Counted from the stretch's first letter, positions 9,672 to 20,924 are shown. The stretch: DNA of 64,000 bases from Marchantia polymorpha subsp. ruderalis (GCA_037833965.1 AP031353.1:3598501-3662500); one strand, 5' to 3'. Notes: a model not told the origin generated them from the sequence alone. Made by a program: numbers and translations.

Positions 9672-11166
9672 TGTGGTACCCCACTTTTGGCAATTTTGAG
9701 GAAATTAAAACATTTTTGGAAAACTGTACCCTGGCAGCATTGTAAATAGCCTTCGGTACATCAAAACAGAGTGAATCCGGAAGATCGCGGGGATTCTCGA
9801 GGGATCTTGTAGAATCTGGGATTTGGGGTGCCGCGGCAAGGACAGGCACCACCCTCCCTGCGAGCTCCGCAGTTAGGATCTCTACAGCGCAAGGCGCAAA
9901 ATCCGCCTTCGGAGGTTGCGTCCGCGGCTGTAGGGAAACCCCCGTAATTAGGTAAACCCTCGGGCGCCTTGACCAAGTTAGGGTCCCGTTGGAAAGAGCT
10001 CAACGCGCTGATTCTAACGAGCCCAAGAACGCTTGGAACGGACGAGGACTTAGGGAGTTATCGCTACTGGAAGAAACGGAGGCGGTCGCCTACGGCGGAA
10101 GGATCTCGCCACCGGCGCGAATTCCGCCTACGCAGAAGGGGGATTCAAGTTTTGTCCTATGCACGGACGAAGGCGTTCGCCTGTGCACAGGCAAAGTAGG
10201 GTTAGGGAAGGCGCGAAGTCCGCCTACGCACAGGTGAACGCCTGTGCACAGGCACTTCCGCGTCGGCGGAAAATCCGCCTTGGGCCCTAGAAATGCGCCT
10301 TGTGAGGTAGAAAGTGTACGGCGCCTTCCGCGCCAGCGCAGCGCCGCGTACGTCGGAAGAGCCGCCAGCGTAATCCAACAGGTACGGACCGTGCGGACGG
10401 CACGGGTGGATGCGCTCTGGGACGGACGAAGTTGCGGCGGCGGAAGCGCCAACGGAGAGACAAGGAACGGACAGACTGGACGGAGACGGCTGACTACGGT
10501 CAACGCCTTCCGCGCCAGCGCAGCGCCGCGGACGAAATTCGCCCGCGCACAGGCGAACGCCTGTGCACAGGAGGATGGAGTTCCGCGCCGGCGGAGAATC
10601 CGCCGAAGCCCCTGCCTGCGCACAGGCAGGAGTTGAATTTTTGTCCGACATGCGGACACACGCGTCAGGGCAGAAGGAGATTGGCCGAGGGGCGGTACGA
10701 ACAAGTGTACCGCGCAAGGCGGAAAACTCGCCTTCGGCGCTACGCCCCCATGTCCGGAGGGTGACACGCTCGCGGAGTTCAAATCCGCCAATTCGAGCGT
10801 GAGAGTTTAATCGACGACGGCGGAGCGTGAAGCCGCGCGTGAGAGCGAAGACCGTTCCAGCGTACAGCCGGCGCGGCCATCAAGTGAGACGTTCTTCACG
10901 ACCAAGAGCCGACCATGACCTTCGACCGGGCGGCGGAGAACGTCCCATTCTTGAATTCGCGATTCCAATCTCTTGTGCGCGCTGCGCGCATCCATCTGCT
11001 GGCTGCGGACCATTCTCGACGTCGTCACACAGGAGATTTCTTGTTGATTGAGGGAGAAGTGAGTGCGCGTGATTTGGAATTGAGAGCGATTAGAGTTTGC
11101 CGAGAGAGAAAGAAACGCGGACAGTGCGGAAGTAGAATGAGCGGGCGAGCGAACCCCAGGAACGCA

Positions 11167-14067
11167 ATGACGAGACCGAGCAGATTGCGGATGGTGCCAC
11201 TTCGCCTGCCGCAGAACGGGCTGCGCGCTTTCGAAGAGCGCTTAATAGCAAGAAAGCTCGATTTCTTGCTATGGGGATGGAATTACATCTGCGCGAATAT
11301 GGTGCGCGAGTGGCTAGAGCCACAGGGACCACCCTCGCGCGGATTGCGTCCGCATGTTGACCGGTGGACAGTCCAAGATTGGGCGCAGGCGTTGGGAAGA
11401 TGTGCTGGCATGCCAGGACATCTCCTTTTCGACAGTGAGAGCATCAAGGTGACCAAGCAAGAAGAGGCGCAATTTGTGGAGCTGTTCAAGACCGGGAGGT
11501 CAACCAAGAATGGGTACAGGACCCGTGATTACAAGGATCGATTTCGCCGGACTTTGTCCGCGGCGCTGATGCAATTACTGCAGCCGCACCGCGCCTGCTA
11601 CATCACATTGTGGCAGGTCTCTTTTGTGGAGTGCGTCATCGAGGGAACTCCAATTCACTGGGCGAGCATCCTGCACAGGGTGATGCGACAGCACGCGTTT
11701 GAGGAGAAGGGGGGAACGCTAAACCATCTTTCTCCTTTCCTCATCAATTTTTATCGACAGCGGAATTGTTTGACAGCGGCGGAGCTTGAACATTTTCCGC
11801 CATTGTCCATCGACCATCCCGGGAAGTATGTGCGGGAGAACGAGGTCGATACTGACGCCGAGGAGTCCCCGACTTCTACCCCATCAAGACGGAGGGACGA
11901 AGGGAGACACACCCCTGCGGCGCGAGTGCCGCGGAAGCGGCGATGGAGAGAAGAGTCTGAAGAGGAGCAGCATCAAGAACCCTCTGCTCCTATTCGACCG
12001 CGGCCGCTGTGCGAGCCATACAGCCGGCCAAAGCAGAAGGCACGTAGACTGGTGTTGCCAGCTGACAGTGCAGACACGGCGACAATTGCGACGGAGATAG
12101 GAAGTGCGTCGCCAGAGAGGCGAGAAGAAGCGCGGACGACCGCAGGAGCGACGGGCCACGCTGCAACCTCGTCGGGAGAGAGGCCGCCTACGGGCCAAGG
12201 GCCTCCGGAGTTACCACGTGCGATGCGGACAGAGGTTCCGTTTGCGCACAGGCGAACCTCCGCGGACGGACGAGCCTCCGCGGACCGGCGAACACAAGTG
12301 GACGTGGATCTACGCTTACGCGTGGGAAGGAGCAGTCCGCCTGTGCACAGGCGCTCGCCTGTGCACAGGTCGCCTGTGCACAGGTCACCTGTGCACAGAA
12401 CACCTCCGCACGTGCCGTCTGTGCACAGGCAAGAATCACCCCCGTTCCAACGTAGGAAGGGGAAGGAGCCGGCGGAAGAACCGCCTACGAGACACCGGCC
12501 CTCGGGGCCAGACCCTCCGGCGCACCACGCGCCGCAATTCGCGCCTTCGGCGCCAGGGCCTTCGAGCCGAGGGGATACGAGCAGAGAGCGTGCGGAGGCC
12601 GCACCATCGGCGGGAAGTCCGCCGATAGATGCGCCTTCAGCGGTAGGGCCTATAGGCCAAGGAACATCGGGCGTGCGGCCCCCGGCCATGTCGCCTTCGG
12701 CGATAGATGTCCGCGGCGCTATGCCTGCGGCGGACAAGGCGCCGGCAAATGCGCCTGCGCACGGGCCGGGCACAGCCCCCACGGACCGATCGAGGGAGCA
12801 GCAGACGGAGGAGCGGAATGACTGTCCGCGGGACGACATCTCGATGCGCGATGCGCAATCCAACCCCGCGCAGCCACCCTCCGCTCGATCGCCTTCGGCG
12901 ACGGACGACGGCGACAGAGAGAATGAGGTGGGCAATCAACCAGCGAGCGACGGGGATGCCGCTCGGATACATTCGCCTTCCGCCTTAGACATTTTGGCGA
13001 CGAGCAGCGAGGCCGCAGCCGGGCCTTCGCAGGCAGCACACGTCGAGGACGTGCAGCCCCACTCGGGGCAGTCGCCAACGCAATCAATGGCGACTGAAAT
13101 TCTCCACTCGGATGATGACGACGGGGGCTCCACGGAAGAAATGTCAGGAGCAGAAGACACCGAGGAGGAGGAGGAGGAAATTGTTGGAGCGCCGGCGGCG
13201 GCGCTCTCTGAGCAGGTGATTCCGTTGCTGCGGTACCTGGATCGCAAGGTCGATAAATACGCCGACCCACTCCAGCCGGGATCTTACATCGAGTTAGTGC
13301 GCAGGAGGACTCGCACTAAAGTCCACACCAGCAAGCTATTAGCTAGAGTGGACCAGGAGTTGAGGGACTTGAAGGAGAAGCATGAGTGCTTGTGGGGACA
13401 GTACAAGCTTAATCAGAAATTCTACAAGCACTCCAAGAGGATGAAGGATGAGAAACTGGGCGAGCTCACCAAGGAGCAGGTGAAGGTCAAGGAAGCACTC
13501 AACTCTGAGCAGGCCCAGAATCGGATTTTGTCAGAGGAGCTCGTGCGACAGACGCGGTTGTTGGAACAATGTCAGCTCGCACGGCAGGCGGATGAAGAAT
13601 TAATCCGCAGTTTGCAGTCAGAGTGTGGCGAATTGAGAGCGCAACGTGCCGAAGCCGAATCGCAATTAGTGACGATTGAAGAGGATCGCAGGAAGGAGGC
13701 GGATCGCACGAAGGTGGAGACGGCGAGGCGAGTCGCCCACTGTCTCAAGGGCTACGCCCACTGGGAAGTGAAGGCGCAGGAGAAACTCACACTGCGTGAG
13801 TTTGAATTGCGCGCAGCCGGGTTGTTGTCAGGCGACAGTAGGAGTCGGCGGAAGGTAGTAAAGAAGCTCGAGGCCTTCCTGTCGAAGGCACAGGATACCA
13901 TGTCCGCCCTCGAGGGGGAGGTGTCCGCGGCGTTGCAGCGATTGGGACTGCGCAGTCGAGCGGAAGAGTGGCAGGGTAGAGAGTTAGTGCGCGGCAGTCG
14001 ACCGCGCAGGAGACGCAGTACAGGTTCCGCGGAGTGTAGTGTAGCGTGGTTCCGTGCAGGCGTGTAG
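11167..14067 (+). CDS. Repeat-family protein, intact: N-terminal domain, palindrome-coded linker, coiled coil (966 aa)
   Basis: This is the only uninterrupted family ORF in the window. The start at 11167 (MTRPSRLRMVPLRLPQNG) aligns with the starts at 18302 and 21922; the frame stays open upstream, with ATGs at 11137 and 10915. Residues of about 8-215 form a helical domain (FLLWGWNYICANMVREWL, WAQALGRCAG, YRTRDYKDRFRR, GGTLNHLSPFLINFY). Its closing helices recall the 'putative plant transposon protein' domain of plant retroelement-like ORFs, a weak impression only. Then come an acidic stretch, a 350-residue Ser/Pro/Ala linker coded by repeated palindromes (VHRSPVHRSP, PSAV), an acidic Glu run, a long coiled coil, and a conserved block (LKGYAHWEV ... 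LGLRSRAEEW) with an Arg-rich tail. No protease, RT, integrase, zinc knuckle or DDE motif is visible. Confidence 0.75.
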   Translation: MTRPSRLRMVPLRLPQNGLRAFEERLIARKLDFLLWGWNYICANMVREWLEPQGPPSRGLRPHVDRWTVQDWAQALGRCAGMPGHLLFDSESIKVTKQEEAQFVELFKTGRSTKNGYRTRDYKDRFRRTLSAALMQLLQPHRACYITLWQVSFVECVIEGTPIHWASILHRVMRQHAFEEKGGTLNHLSPFLINFYRQRNCLTAAELEHFPPLSIDHPGKYVRENEVDTDAEESPTSTPSRRRDEGRHTPAARVPRKRRWREESEEEQHQEPSAPIRPRPLCEPYSRPKQKARRLVLPADSADTATIATEIGSASPERREEARTTAGATGHAATSSGERPPTGQGPPELPRAMRTEVPFAHRRTSADGRASADRRTQVDVDLRLRVGRSSPPVHRRSPVHRSPVHRSPVHRTPPHVPSVHRQESPPFQRRKGKEPAEEPPTRHRPSGPDPPAHHAPQFAPSAPGPSSRGDTSRERAEAAPSAGSPPIDAPSAVGPIGQGTSGVRPPAMSPSAIDVRGAMPAADKAPANAPAHGPGTAPTDRSREQQTEERNDCPRDDISMRDAQSNPAQPPSARSPSATDDGDRENEVGNQPASDGDAARIHSPSALDILATSSEAAAGPSQAAHVEDVQPHSGQSPTQSMATEILHSDDDDGGSTEEMSGAEDTEEEEEEIVGAPAAALSEQVIPLLRYLDRKVDKYADPLQPGSYIELVRRRTRTKVHTSKLLARVDQELRDLKEKHECLWGQYKLNQKFYKHSKRMKDEKLGELTKEQVKVKEALNSEQAQNRILSEELVRQTRLLEQCQLARQADEELIRSLQSECGELRAQRAEAESQLVTIEEDRRKEADRTKVETARRVAHCLKGYAHWEVKAQEKLTLREFELRAAGLLSGDSRSRRKVVKKLEAFLSKAQDTMSALEGEVSAALQRLGLRSRAEEWQGRELVRGSRPRRRRSTGSAECSVAWFRAGV
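12336..12432. repeat. Cluster of CCTGTGCACAGG palindromes inside the ORF
   Basis: Five copies of CTGTGCACAG, most extended to the perfect 12-bp palindrome CCTGTGCACAGG, lie within about 100 bp and encode VHR(S/T)P repeats. The same palindrome recurs in the leader (10183-10254, 10556-10570) and in copy B (28348-28390). CGCCTTCGGCG-type palindromes follow at 12540-12720. Spacing is irregular, so this is not a tandem satellite. Confidence 0.8.
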
Positions 14068-14103
14068 CGTAGTGCAGTGTAGTGCTAGGTAGGACTTAGA
14101 CGG

Positions 14104-14132
14104 TATAAAATAGTTCCAGGCGTTTTGCCTGG
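14104..14132 (+). promoter_or_regulatory. TATA box plus CCAGGC/GCCTGG hairpin, complete copy
   Basis: TATAAAA at 14104-14110 is followed by a 6-bp stem at 14116-14132, identical in layout to copy D. It lies after the ORF stop, so it would drive transcription of the 3' tail and flanking DNA, not of the ORF. Confidence 0.5.
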
Positions 14133-15111
14133 GGTTCTTTCCCATCAGAAGTGCAGATCAGGAACCCATTTCCTTTGCGTGTTTGTGTCCTTGAGTTCTG
14201 TCACCACGCACGAGGAGTTACAACTTAGCGTTCCGCATTTTGTAGCTGAAGGCCTTCGGCCGAATGTTCAGAGCTAGTACATTGGTTAGAGACTTGAGTA
14301 GTTCGGATCTGCACCTGCGGGTGACTGCCGATGCTCAGAGCCAGTGACTAGTTAGATACTTGAACAGTTTCGCCCCTACACCTTCGAGTGTTTCTTTCTG
14401 ATTGTACCCCTTGGGATTTTTCCCCTGAATGCCAAAGTGAAGTTTTGCTACTTCGTGTAAGCCTTGGTTGTAAATTCAGGTTACGCTGCAGCAGGTGCCT
14501 TGAGGGTAACCCCTGTAGTATTTCTGGGAATGACAAGTGCCTGAGAATTCAAACTCTTCAATAGACTGTTGTTGTGTTACTGGAATGTTTCACAGTGAGT
14601 CCTTTAGTGCGGACCTGTGTTCTCTGCGCGTTTTGTGAGTTGAGAGTGTTGTTCACCGCGTAGGAGTGACTTCGATCCGAAGTAGGCAGTCCAAACCGGG
14701 TTTCCTACACTAGCAGCAAGCTAGTGGAAGTGTTGTAAAAGCCGGAGTTGGAAGTCACTGCCCGCAGCTTTGCCGAGTGTGCTCGCGAGAGACTTCCCCC
14801 CTGAAATCTTGAGTAGAGGTCCTAACGGATCTCTGGGTTGTGTTTCTGTAGTTTCAGGTGTGTGTGTGTGTTACGCTGCACTGTGCGACCTCCGAGTGCG
14901 CTCCGAGTGGACACTTGCAGTATTTCTGGGAGTGACAGTCGCCTGAGAATTCAAACTCATCAATAGTCTGTTAAACGTGACACTTTGTACCCTGTGTGTT
15001 CCTCTGTCCCTGTGGGTTCAACCTTTCTACCACTATATTGCAGTTTTAGCCTTTAGTGGGTTATTACAATACATGTTTCTGCTGATCTTTGTTCTTGTAG
15101 TGGTGGCACCA

Positions 15112-15145
15112 GGAAGAGATGCTTAGAAATCTAAGCATCTCTTCC
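15112..15145. repeat. Perfect 16-bp inverted repeat with 2-base loop
   Basis: GGAAGAGATGCTTAGA (15112-15127), loop AA, then its exact reverse complement (15130-15145). It lies 44 bp beyond the end of the 9672-15068 copy. It could be a young fold-back or a replication or repair product. No coding potential. Confidence 0.85.
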
Positions 15146-15921
15146 TTAGAAATCTTTGTTCCTTCATTCTCACTGATCTCATCAAGCTTTTGTCTAATAC
15201 TTATTTCTTAGTAAATATGTACCAAAATATATTAATATACACTTATTTCATTGGTATTTATTTCTCAAACATTCTCAGATCTCAATTGCCATATCTGATT
15301 AGTAATTACATCAAGAAATTATCTAATGCATAAACATGATATGTCTTGTGTTGGTTTAAGGCCAAATATGCTATCTGATGTTCTCCATTTGCTTGCATAT
15401 ATACCATTCATAGCAGCTGATCGTGAATTCAATTACAATTCATTCCATTGAATTGCAGGCAGGAAATTTTCATCTGCCTCTACGCATATGTAAAATTTAT
15501 CGCAAAGAAGACATATGTGTTCATTTATACCAGAATCATGGGGTACCTACTTAATTATTTTAACTTCAAATCCACATAGTCTATGTCACAAATATGCTCA
15601 CTCATGGGTTAAACAGATAGAAGTGTCGCATAATGTAGTAGAGTTTGTATTTGTGAGGAAGCTGTTGATGTTGATAGGTCCTTTGAAGATATAAAAATTA
15701 AAAAAATATATACATCTTACATAATAAAAAAAATTAAATAGTTCTACGCTGGGCCCAGCAAAGGCAATCTTTCTGCTCCTTCATCGATGAATGTGCCAGA
15801 AGAGTTTACTTGTTGGGAATGATAGTGGTGTTTTGAGGACGTCTAGGAATTATCCGAGGAGCAGTTTAATCCGTATCCATGGCAACCCTGCGGTGCCTTT
15901 CGCCTGCTTTGCTGAGAGAGG
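15146..15921. other. AT-rich intergenic stretch, no gene seen
   Basis: Low-GC sequence with stops in all frames and no recognised domain. It separates the complete copy from the nested cluster that begins at 15922. Confidence 0.6.
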
Positions 15922-18301
15922 TGTGGTAACCCACTTTTTGTTTTTGTGCGGAATTTAAATATTTTTTGGAAAACAAGTACAGCGGCAACAACTATATATA
16001 GTAATCGGTACATAAAATAGAGTGAAAAGGGAGGATCGCGGATCACGGAGAATCCATGAGTTGGGAGGGGCTAAGACCGAGGTCCAGCGCCTTGGTCGGC
16101 GCAGACAGCTCCTACTGGGAAGAGCGCCTTCGGCGCCAATAGCAAGATCTCCTTTGCTGAGGTGTCTTCAGCGATGCGCCTTCGGCGCGGACGCCTCCAG
16201 AGGAGATGTCAATGAAGACGTACGAAGCATGCGCGACAAACGCATTTGTCACAGGGAATACGACCTCGTCATTTTGTTCGCCTTCAGCCGTACTCCTTCA
16301 GCGGTAAGTTCCTTCGCCCCAACACCTTCGGCATAAGCGCGGCCTTTGTCGATAGGTTTCGCCTTCGGCGTAAGTACGGCCTTCGCCTCTAGGATTCTTC
16401 CTCGGTGGAAAGATGCGCCTTCGGCGGAAGGACTCGTCTTCGGCGGAGGAAGAAAAGACAAAGGAATCGGCGGAAGTTGTACCTTCGCCGCAAGCGCCTT
16501 CGGCAATACGCGAGCGGAGAACAACGTCGGCGGAATCAAGATTGAACGTACAAGCGTGAGAGTCCGCGCAACGGCGGAGCGTGAATTCGAGTGTGCGAAT
16601 TGAGCCGTTACGCCTCCGCGCCGACATTGCATTCAAGCGGGCCGGGGCCAGTCCAAGTGTCGATTGTTGGGCAATCTTGATCGCCGAAGGAAGGAAAGAC
16701 ATCGCCCGCACTTGCACTCTCGCATTTTCGATTTCGCATCCGCCGGAGCTCGCAACGCGCAGCAGTGTAATTCGCAGCAATCTTGCGAAGAGATTTTTGA
16801 GTGTGAGGAGAGTGTGCAATTTTTGAGAGTGCAGGAGTGCGCAGCAGTAGAATCTTGCGGGAGTCTTGTAGGGAATTCGCGAAGAGCTCGCGGAACGATT
16901 GAGTAGAGAGAAGTGTAGAGAGAGTGTGGTAACACACTTTTTGTTTTTTTTGCAGAATTTAAACAATTTTAGAAAACAAGTACCGAAGCAGTGTCTGTAG
17001 TTAGAAAAGGGTACGTTAAATAGAGTGGATTGAGGAGATCGTCACGAGGTCACGAAGAATCGCGAAGTCGGATGTACCAGCGCCAAATGTCTTCGGCGCC
17101 TTCGGCAAAAGCTCCTTTTCTGAGGTGTCTCTACTCACTCGCTTCCAGCGTTTAAGGAAGCTACGCTTCTGGCGCAGACACCTCCGGAGGAGATTTTGCT
17201 AAAGACGTCAGAAGAACGGCACGGGCCTCTGAAAGCTTCCGACCATGAGTGCGCCTTCGGCGATGCGCCGCTAGCGCGGAAAGGGAAACCTTCATTACGA
17301 TCGGAATACACGGTAGTTCCAGTTGGTTGAAGTTGCATTAGAAAGAGCTTGGGACGCTCGTCCTAACGAGCCCAAGAGCGTCGGAGATGGATCAGGGACG
17401 AAGAAGTTATGAGCATCGGAAAACTCGTAGCCGGACATGCGCCGTTCGCGCTAGGGTTCACAGTCGGAAAGGACTCCCGTACGCCTTCGGCGATGCGCCT
17501 TCGGCGGAATCACGCGCTCATGGGAGGAAATCAACTCAGAGTCGGAAGCGGCTTTGGCGGCTGCGCAACGGAAGAAAAGCGCCGGCCGGATACACGCCTC
17601 CGACGTGGCGCTGATAGGCGGATGCGCTGGCATGATTTGCGCTGGCATGATTTGCGCCGGCGGGATATGCGCCGTCAACAATAGACGAGGCAGAACGGAC
17701 AAAACAAGTGGTACAAATACGCGCCGGCGTAATTCGCGCCGACTGGATGTGCGCCTCCAGCAAGGCGCCGACGGATAAGGAACACGCCAGCGGCACACAC
17801 CTCCGGTGATGGTTGGGTTAGGAAAAGACAACATAGCCGACGTATACACTGCGGCGAACTCGAGTCCGGAAGACGGTGGCGGCGGGAGAATTCAACATTC
17901 ACGCATGCGAATGCGCGCAGTGCGGAGACGTGAATTCGAGCATGCAAGGGCGAACTGTTAGGCCGTATAGCCGGCTGCGTAAATTGTAACCAGTAAGAAC
18001 GTTGGACGATCTTGAATTCGGAGAAGAAAAGACTGCCCTCCAGTCTCATTCTCTCATTCTTCATTTTGCGATTTCCAGCTTCCAAGATTACGCGCAAGGG
18101 CGGAGAGACCTGCAGTGAGAGGAGAGAGTGCGGAGACGAGTTGCGCAAGGATCTTGACAGACCTTGGAGAGAATTGCGAGTAGCGAACTTGAGCGTGAGA
18201 GAAGAGAGAGTGACAGCAGTCAGTGCTTGAGCGGCCGACGCGCAGTGGCGATTGTGAGAGAGCGAGTGGAGGGGAGAACGTCTGTGTGTGCAAGAAACGC
18301 A

Positions 18302-20863
18302 ATGTCGAAGGTCCCCCAGCTGCGAGTGTCTCCACTCAGAGTGCCGCAGATCGGTCTGCGCGCATTCCAAGATGTGCTGGCAAGGCTGAAGCTCGATTTC
18401 CTCCTGTGGAGATGGAACTGGACATGTCCGGAGATGGTGCGCGAGTATCTGCAGGAGAGACACAAGCCCTCACGCGGATTCCGTCCACATCCAGAGAGGT
18501 GGGACATTTGTGACTGGGCGCAGGTGTTGGGCAGGTGTGCCGGCGAGGAAGGGTATCTTCTCTTCGAGGCCGATAGCGTGAAGGTGTCCAAGGAGGAAGA
18601 AATCTCCTACAATGAGCTTTTCAAAGTTGCCAGGCATCCCAAGAACGGTTTCCGGACACGGGATTACAAAGATCGATTGCGGAGAAATGTCGCGACTGCA
18701 TTGCTGCAGATATTGCAGCCGACCAAGACCGCTTACATGCATGGTTGGCAAGTAGGATTTGTGGAGCTAGTGTTGTCAGGAGCTCCAGTGCATTGGGCAC
18801 GGCTCCTGTGGAAGGTGACGTGCCAACATGCGCAAGAAGAGAGAGGAGGAATCCTCAATCATCTTTCGCCTTACCTGATTGTGTTTTATCGGGCGATGGG
18901 ATGTTTGACAAATTCAGAGCGGACACGGTTTCCGCTGCTCACCCGGAGCTATCCAGGTAGATAATCGCGGGAGGCCGAAGTAGACACGGATCCGGACGAG
19001 GCACCTGCGAGTCCGCCTCCGGCTCCGCCTCCAGCAAGAGCAGCAGAAGAACGTCGAAGTGAGCGCGCTCCGCGAAAGCGGAAGTGGGATGAGAGACCTG
19101 AGGACAGGCAGCCGGAAGTGTCAGCTGCGCCGACTCGTAGTCGGCCAACCAACGAGCCTCACAGCCGACCGAAACAGAGGGCACGCAAAGTGCCAACTAG
19201 TACTGAGGAGACCGGGCGTACTCCGGTCCGGCGGAGTATCCTGCCCACGCAGGAGGAGATAATCGCGCAGATTCTGGGGAAGTCGGCAAATACCTCTACG
19301 CAGAAGGCACCAATGCCTTCGGAAGAAGACAGACGGACTGACAGTCGGCCGACTACGAGTCGGGCGACTGAAGGTCGACAAACGGAAGGAAGGCCGACTG
19401 AGCGGCGCGTTGAGCCGGACAGCAGGCCGGAAGCAGAAGGGAGTTTGGCTGACGAGCCAACAACCCTCAGAGGGTCGCCCTCGGCGGAAGGCACTTCTGG
19501 GAAAACGCCGCCAGCAAGCAGGCCAAGTGGAGTGAAGACGCGCAGGGTGTATCCGACTGCCAGTCGGACACCTGCTAGTCGGCCGACTGCGAGTCGGTCA
19601 ACAGAGAGTCGGCCAGATTCGCCGACTGCGAGACGGACAGGGCCGGCGACCAGTGTGCGGACGCCTTCGGCGGACGCACCTCCAGCGAAGACACCTTCCG
19701 CGCAGATCGCGCCGGAAGGGCAGGCAGCAGAAGCGGGCGGTGCAAAGGTGACAAAAGTCACTGCGGCGTCGACCCCTTCGGAAACCTAAGATCGAGCCGG
19801 AACAGGGGCTCAAGCAGTGGGATCCCCCACTGCCTTGGATATTTTAGCAGGGAGTGGAGCGGCAGTCGCGGCGGAAGCTGCTGCGCGCCACAGTTCCAGG
19901 GAGTCGCCAAGGGATTCGGTGGCGACTGAAATCCTCGAAACGGAGGATGAGACGAGTTCGGAAGAGCAGGAAGCGGACTCTGTGCAGAAAACGCCAATAG
20001 GGGTGTTGTGCGAGCAGATAGTTCCACTCCTGCGATATCTGGATAGCAAGACATCCAAGTACTCGGGTACCGGAAAACCGCAGTCTTACGTGGAGACTGT
20101 CAAGCGCAGGACGAGGAGCAAGGTGGCCACTTGGGCCTCTAGGTGCCAAACATTGCAGGATAGGAACGCTACCCTCCGACAGCACCTGGCGGTCACGCAG
20201 AAGCTATACCAAACCTTGCAACAGCAGAGGGAGGATGCGGCGACGAAAAACCAGGCGGATGCCGAGCTAATACGGGCAAAGATCGAGTCGGAATTGCAGG
20301 AAGAGCGGAGACAAAACCGCATCTTAGCAGAAGAGCTTGCGCGCCAGAAGCGCGCCTTAGAAGAAAGTCAAAGTACACGCACGGAGGATGAGGAATTGTT
20401 GCGCAACTTGCAATCCGAGTGCGCGGATTTGAGGGCGCAGCGCGCAGATGCGGAAATGCAGCTAGCAGAGGTGGAAGGCAGCTGCCGGGCGCGAGAAGAG
20501 TTGGCGACGCGGGTGACTCACTGTCTAAAAGGATACGCCCATTGGGAGGTGGCAGCTCAAGAGAAGATCACACTCAGGGAGTTCGAGCTTCGGGCGGCGG
20601 CATTGACGGAGGGTGACAGTCGGAGTCGGCGGCGAGTAGCGAGGAAATTAGAATCCTTCTTGTCGGGTGCGCGCGACACTATGGCGCACTTGGAGTCGGA
20701 AGTGACTGCAGCCCTCCGGCGTTTGGGGTTGCGCAGCCGGTCGGAAGATTGGCAAGGTAGAGATAGAGAGCGAGGCAGTCCGGCGCGCAGGAGGCGCAGC
20801 ACCGGATCTGCAGAGTGCAGTAGCGTACTTTGGTTTCGTGCAAGTGTTGCGAGTAGTAGATAG
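18302..20863 (+). pseudogene. Repeat-family ORF, second subtype, two nonsense codons (853-codon frame)
   Basis: One frame runs from ATG 18302 (MSKVPQLRVSPLRVPQ) to the stop at 20861-20863, broken only by TAA at 18962-18964 (GRY in the paralogue at 1926) and TAA at 19787-19789 (Glu in the 25-kb copy). The N-terminal domain is about half identical by eye to the 11167 protein. The linker differs, being made of Pro/Thr/Ser/Arg repeats from CCGACTCGCAGTCGG-like palindromes. The coiled coil and the LKGYAHWEV ... LGLRSR block are conserved, and the end reads WFRASVASSR. Neither stop is a C-to-T change, unlike those in copy B. Confidence 0.75.
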
Positions 20864-20895
20864 GATAGCGTAGTGTTAGTTAGGACCTTTGAGGG

Positions 20896-20924
20896 TATAA
20901 AGTAGTTCAAGGCGTTTTGCCTTG
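20896..20924 (+). promoter_or_regulatory. TATA box plus CAAGGC/GCCTTG hairpin
   Basis: TATAAA at 20896-20901, stem at 20908-20913 with 20919-20924, loop GTTTT. Compared with CCAGGC/GCCTGG in copies D and 9672, both stem positions changed together. Confidence 0.5.

Larger units (their letters stand above)
9672..15068 (+). mobile_element. Complete repeat-family copy with 5-bp target duplication
   Basis: This 5397-bp unit starts TGTGGTACCCCAC and ends GTGGGTTATTACA, so its ends are imperfect inverted repeats with TGT...ACA borders. It is flanked by ATACA on both sides (9667-9671, 15069-15073). In order it has a leader of about 1.5 kb, a complete ORF (11167-14067), a TATA box (14104), a hairpin (14116-14132), and a tail of about 0.9 kb with an internal duplication and a short (TG)n. 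The leader and tail are not direct repeats of each other, so a normal LTR-internal-LTR plan is not present. The alternatives are a solo giant LTR holding an ORF, or a non-autonomous element mobilised by an integrase-like transposase. It is near-identical to copy D, suggesting recent movement. Confidence 0.85.

Noticed and set aside
10090-10791. 233-codon minus-strand frame in the leader of the complete copy
   Set aside because: Arises from GC-rich palindromic DNA; it is not retained in other copies and its composition is low-complexity.
10915-11166. Extension of the intact family ORF to the ATG at 10915
   Set aside because: The 84 upstream residues are not conserved in other copies; the aligned start is at 11167.
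12336-12432. Repeated palindromes resembling a CRISPR array
   Set aside because: Repeats are only about 12 bp, irregularly spaced, inside a coding frame, in a plant genome, and without cas genes.
11973-12935. 320-codon minus-strand frame opposite the family ORF
   Set aside because: Shadow of the linker: palindromes read similarly on both strands. The plus strand carries the conserved protein.
16298-16966. 222-codon minus-strand frame in the outer copy leader
   Set aside because: Runs across the 16924/16925 insertion junction, so it cannot be an ancestral gene.
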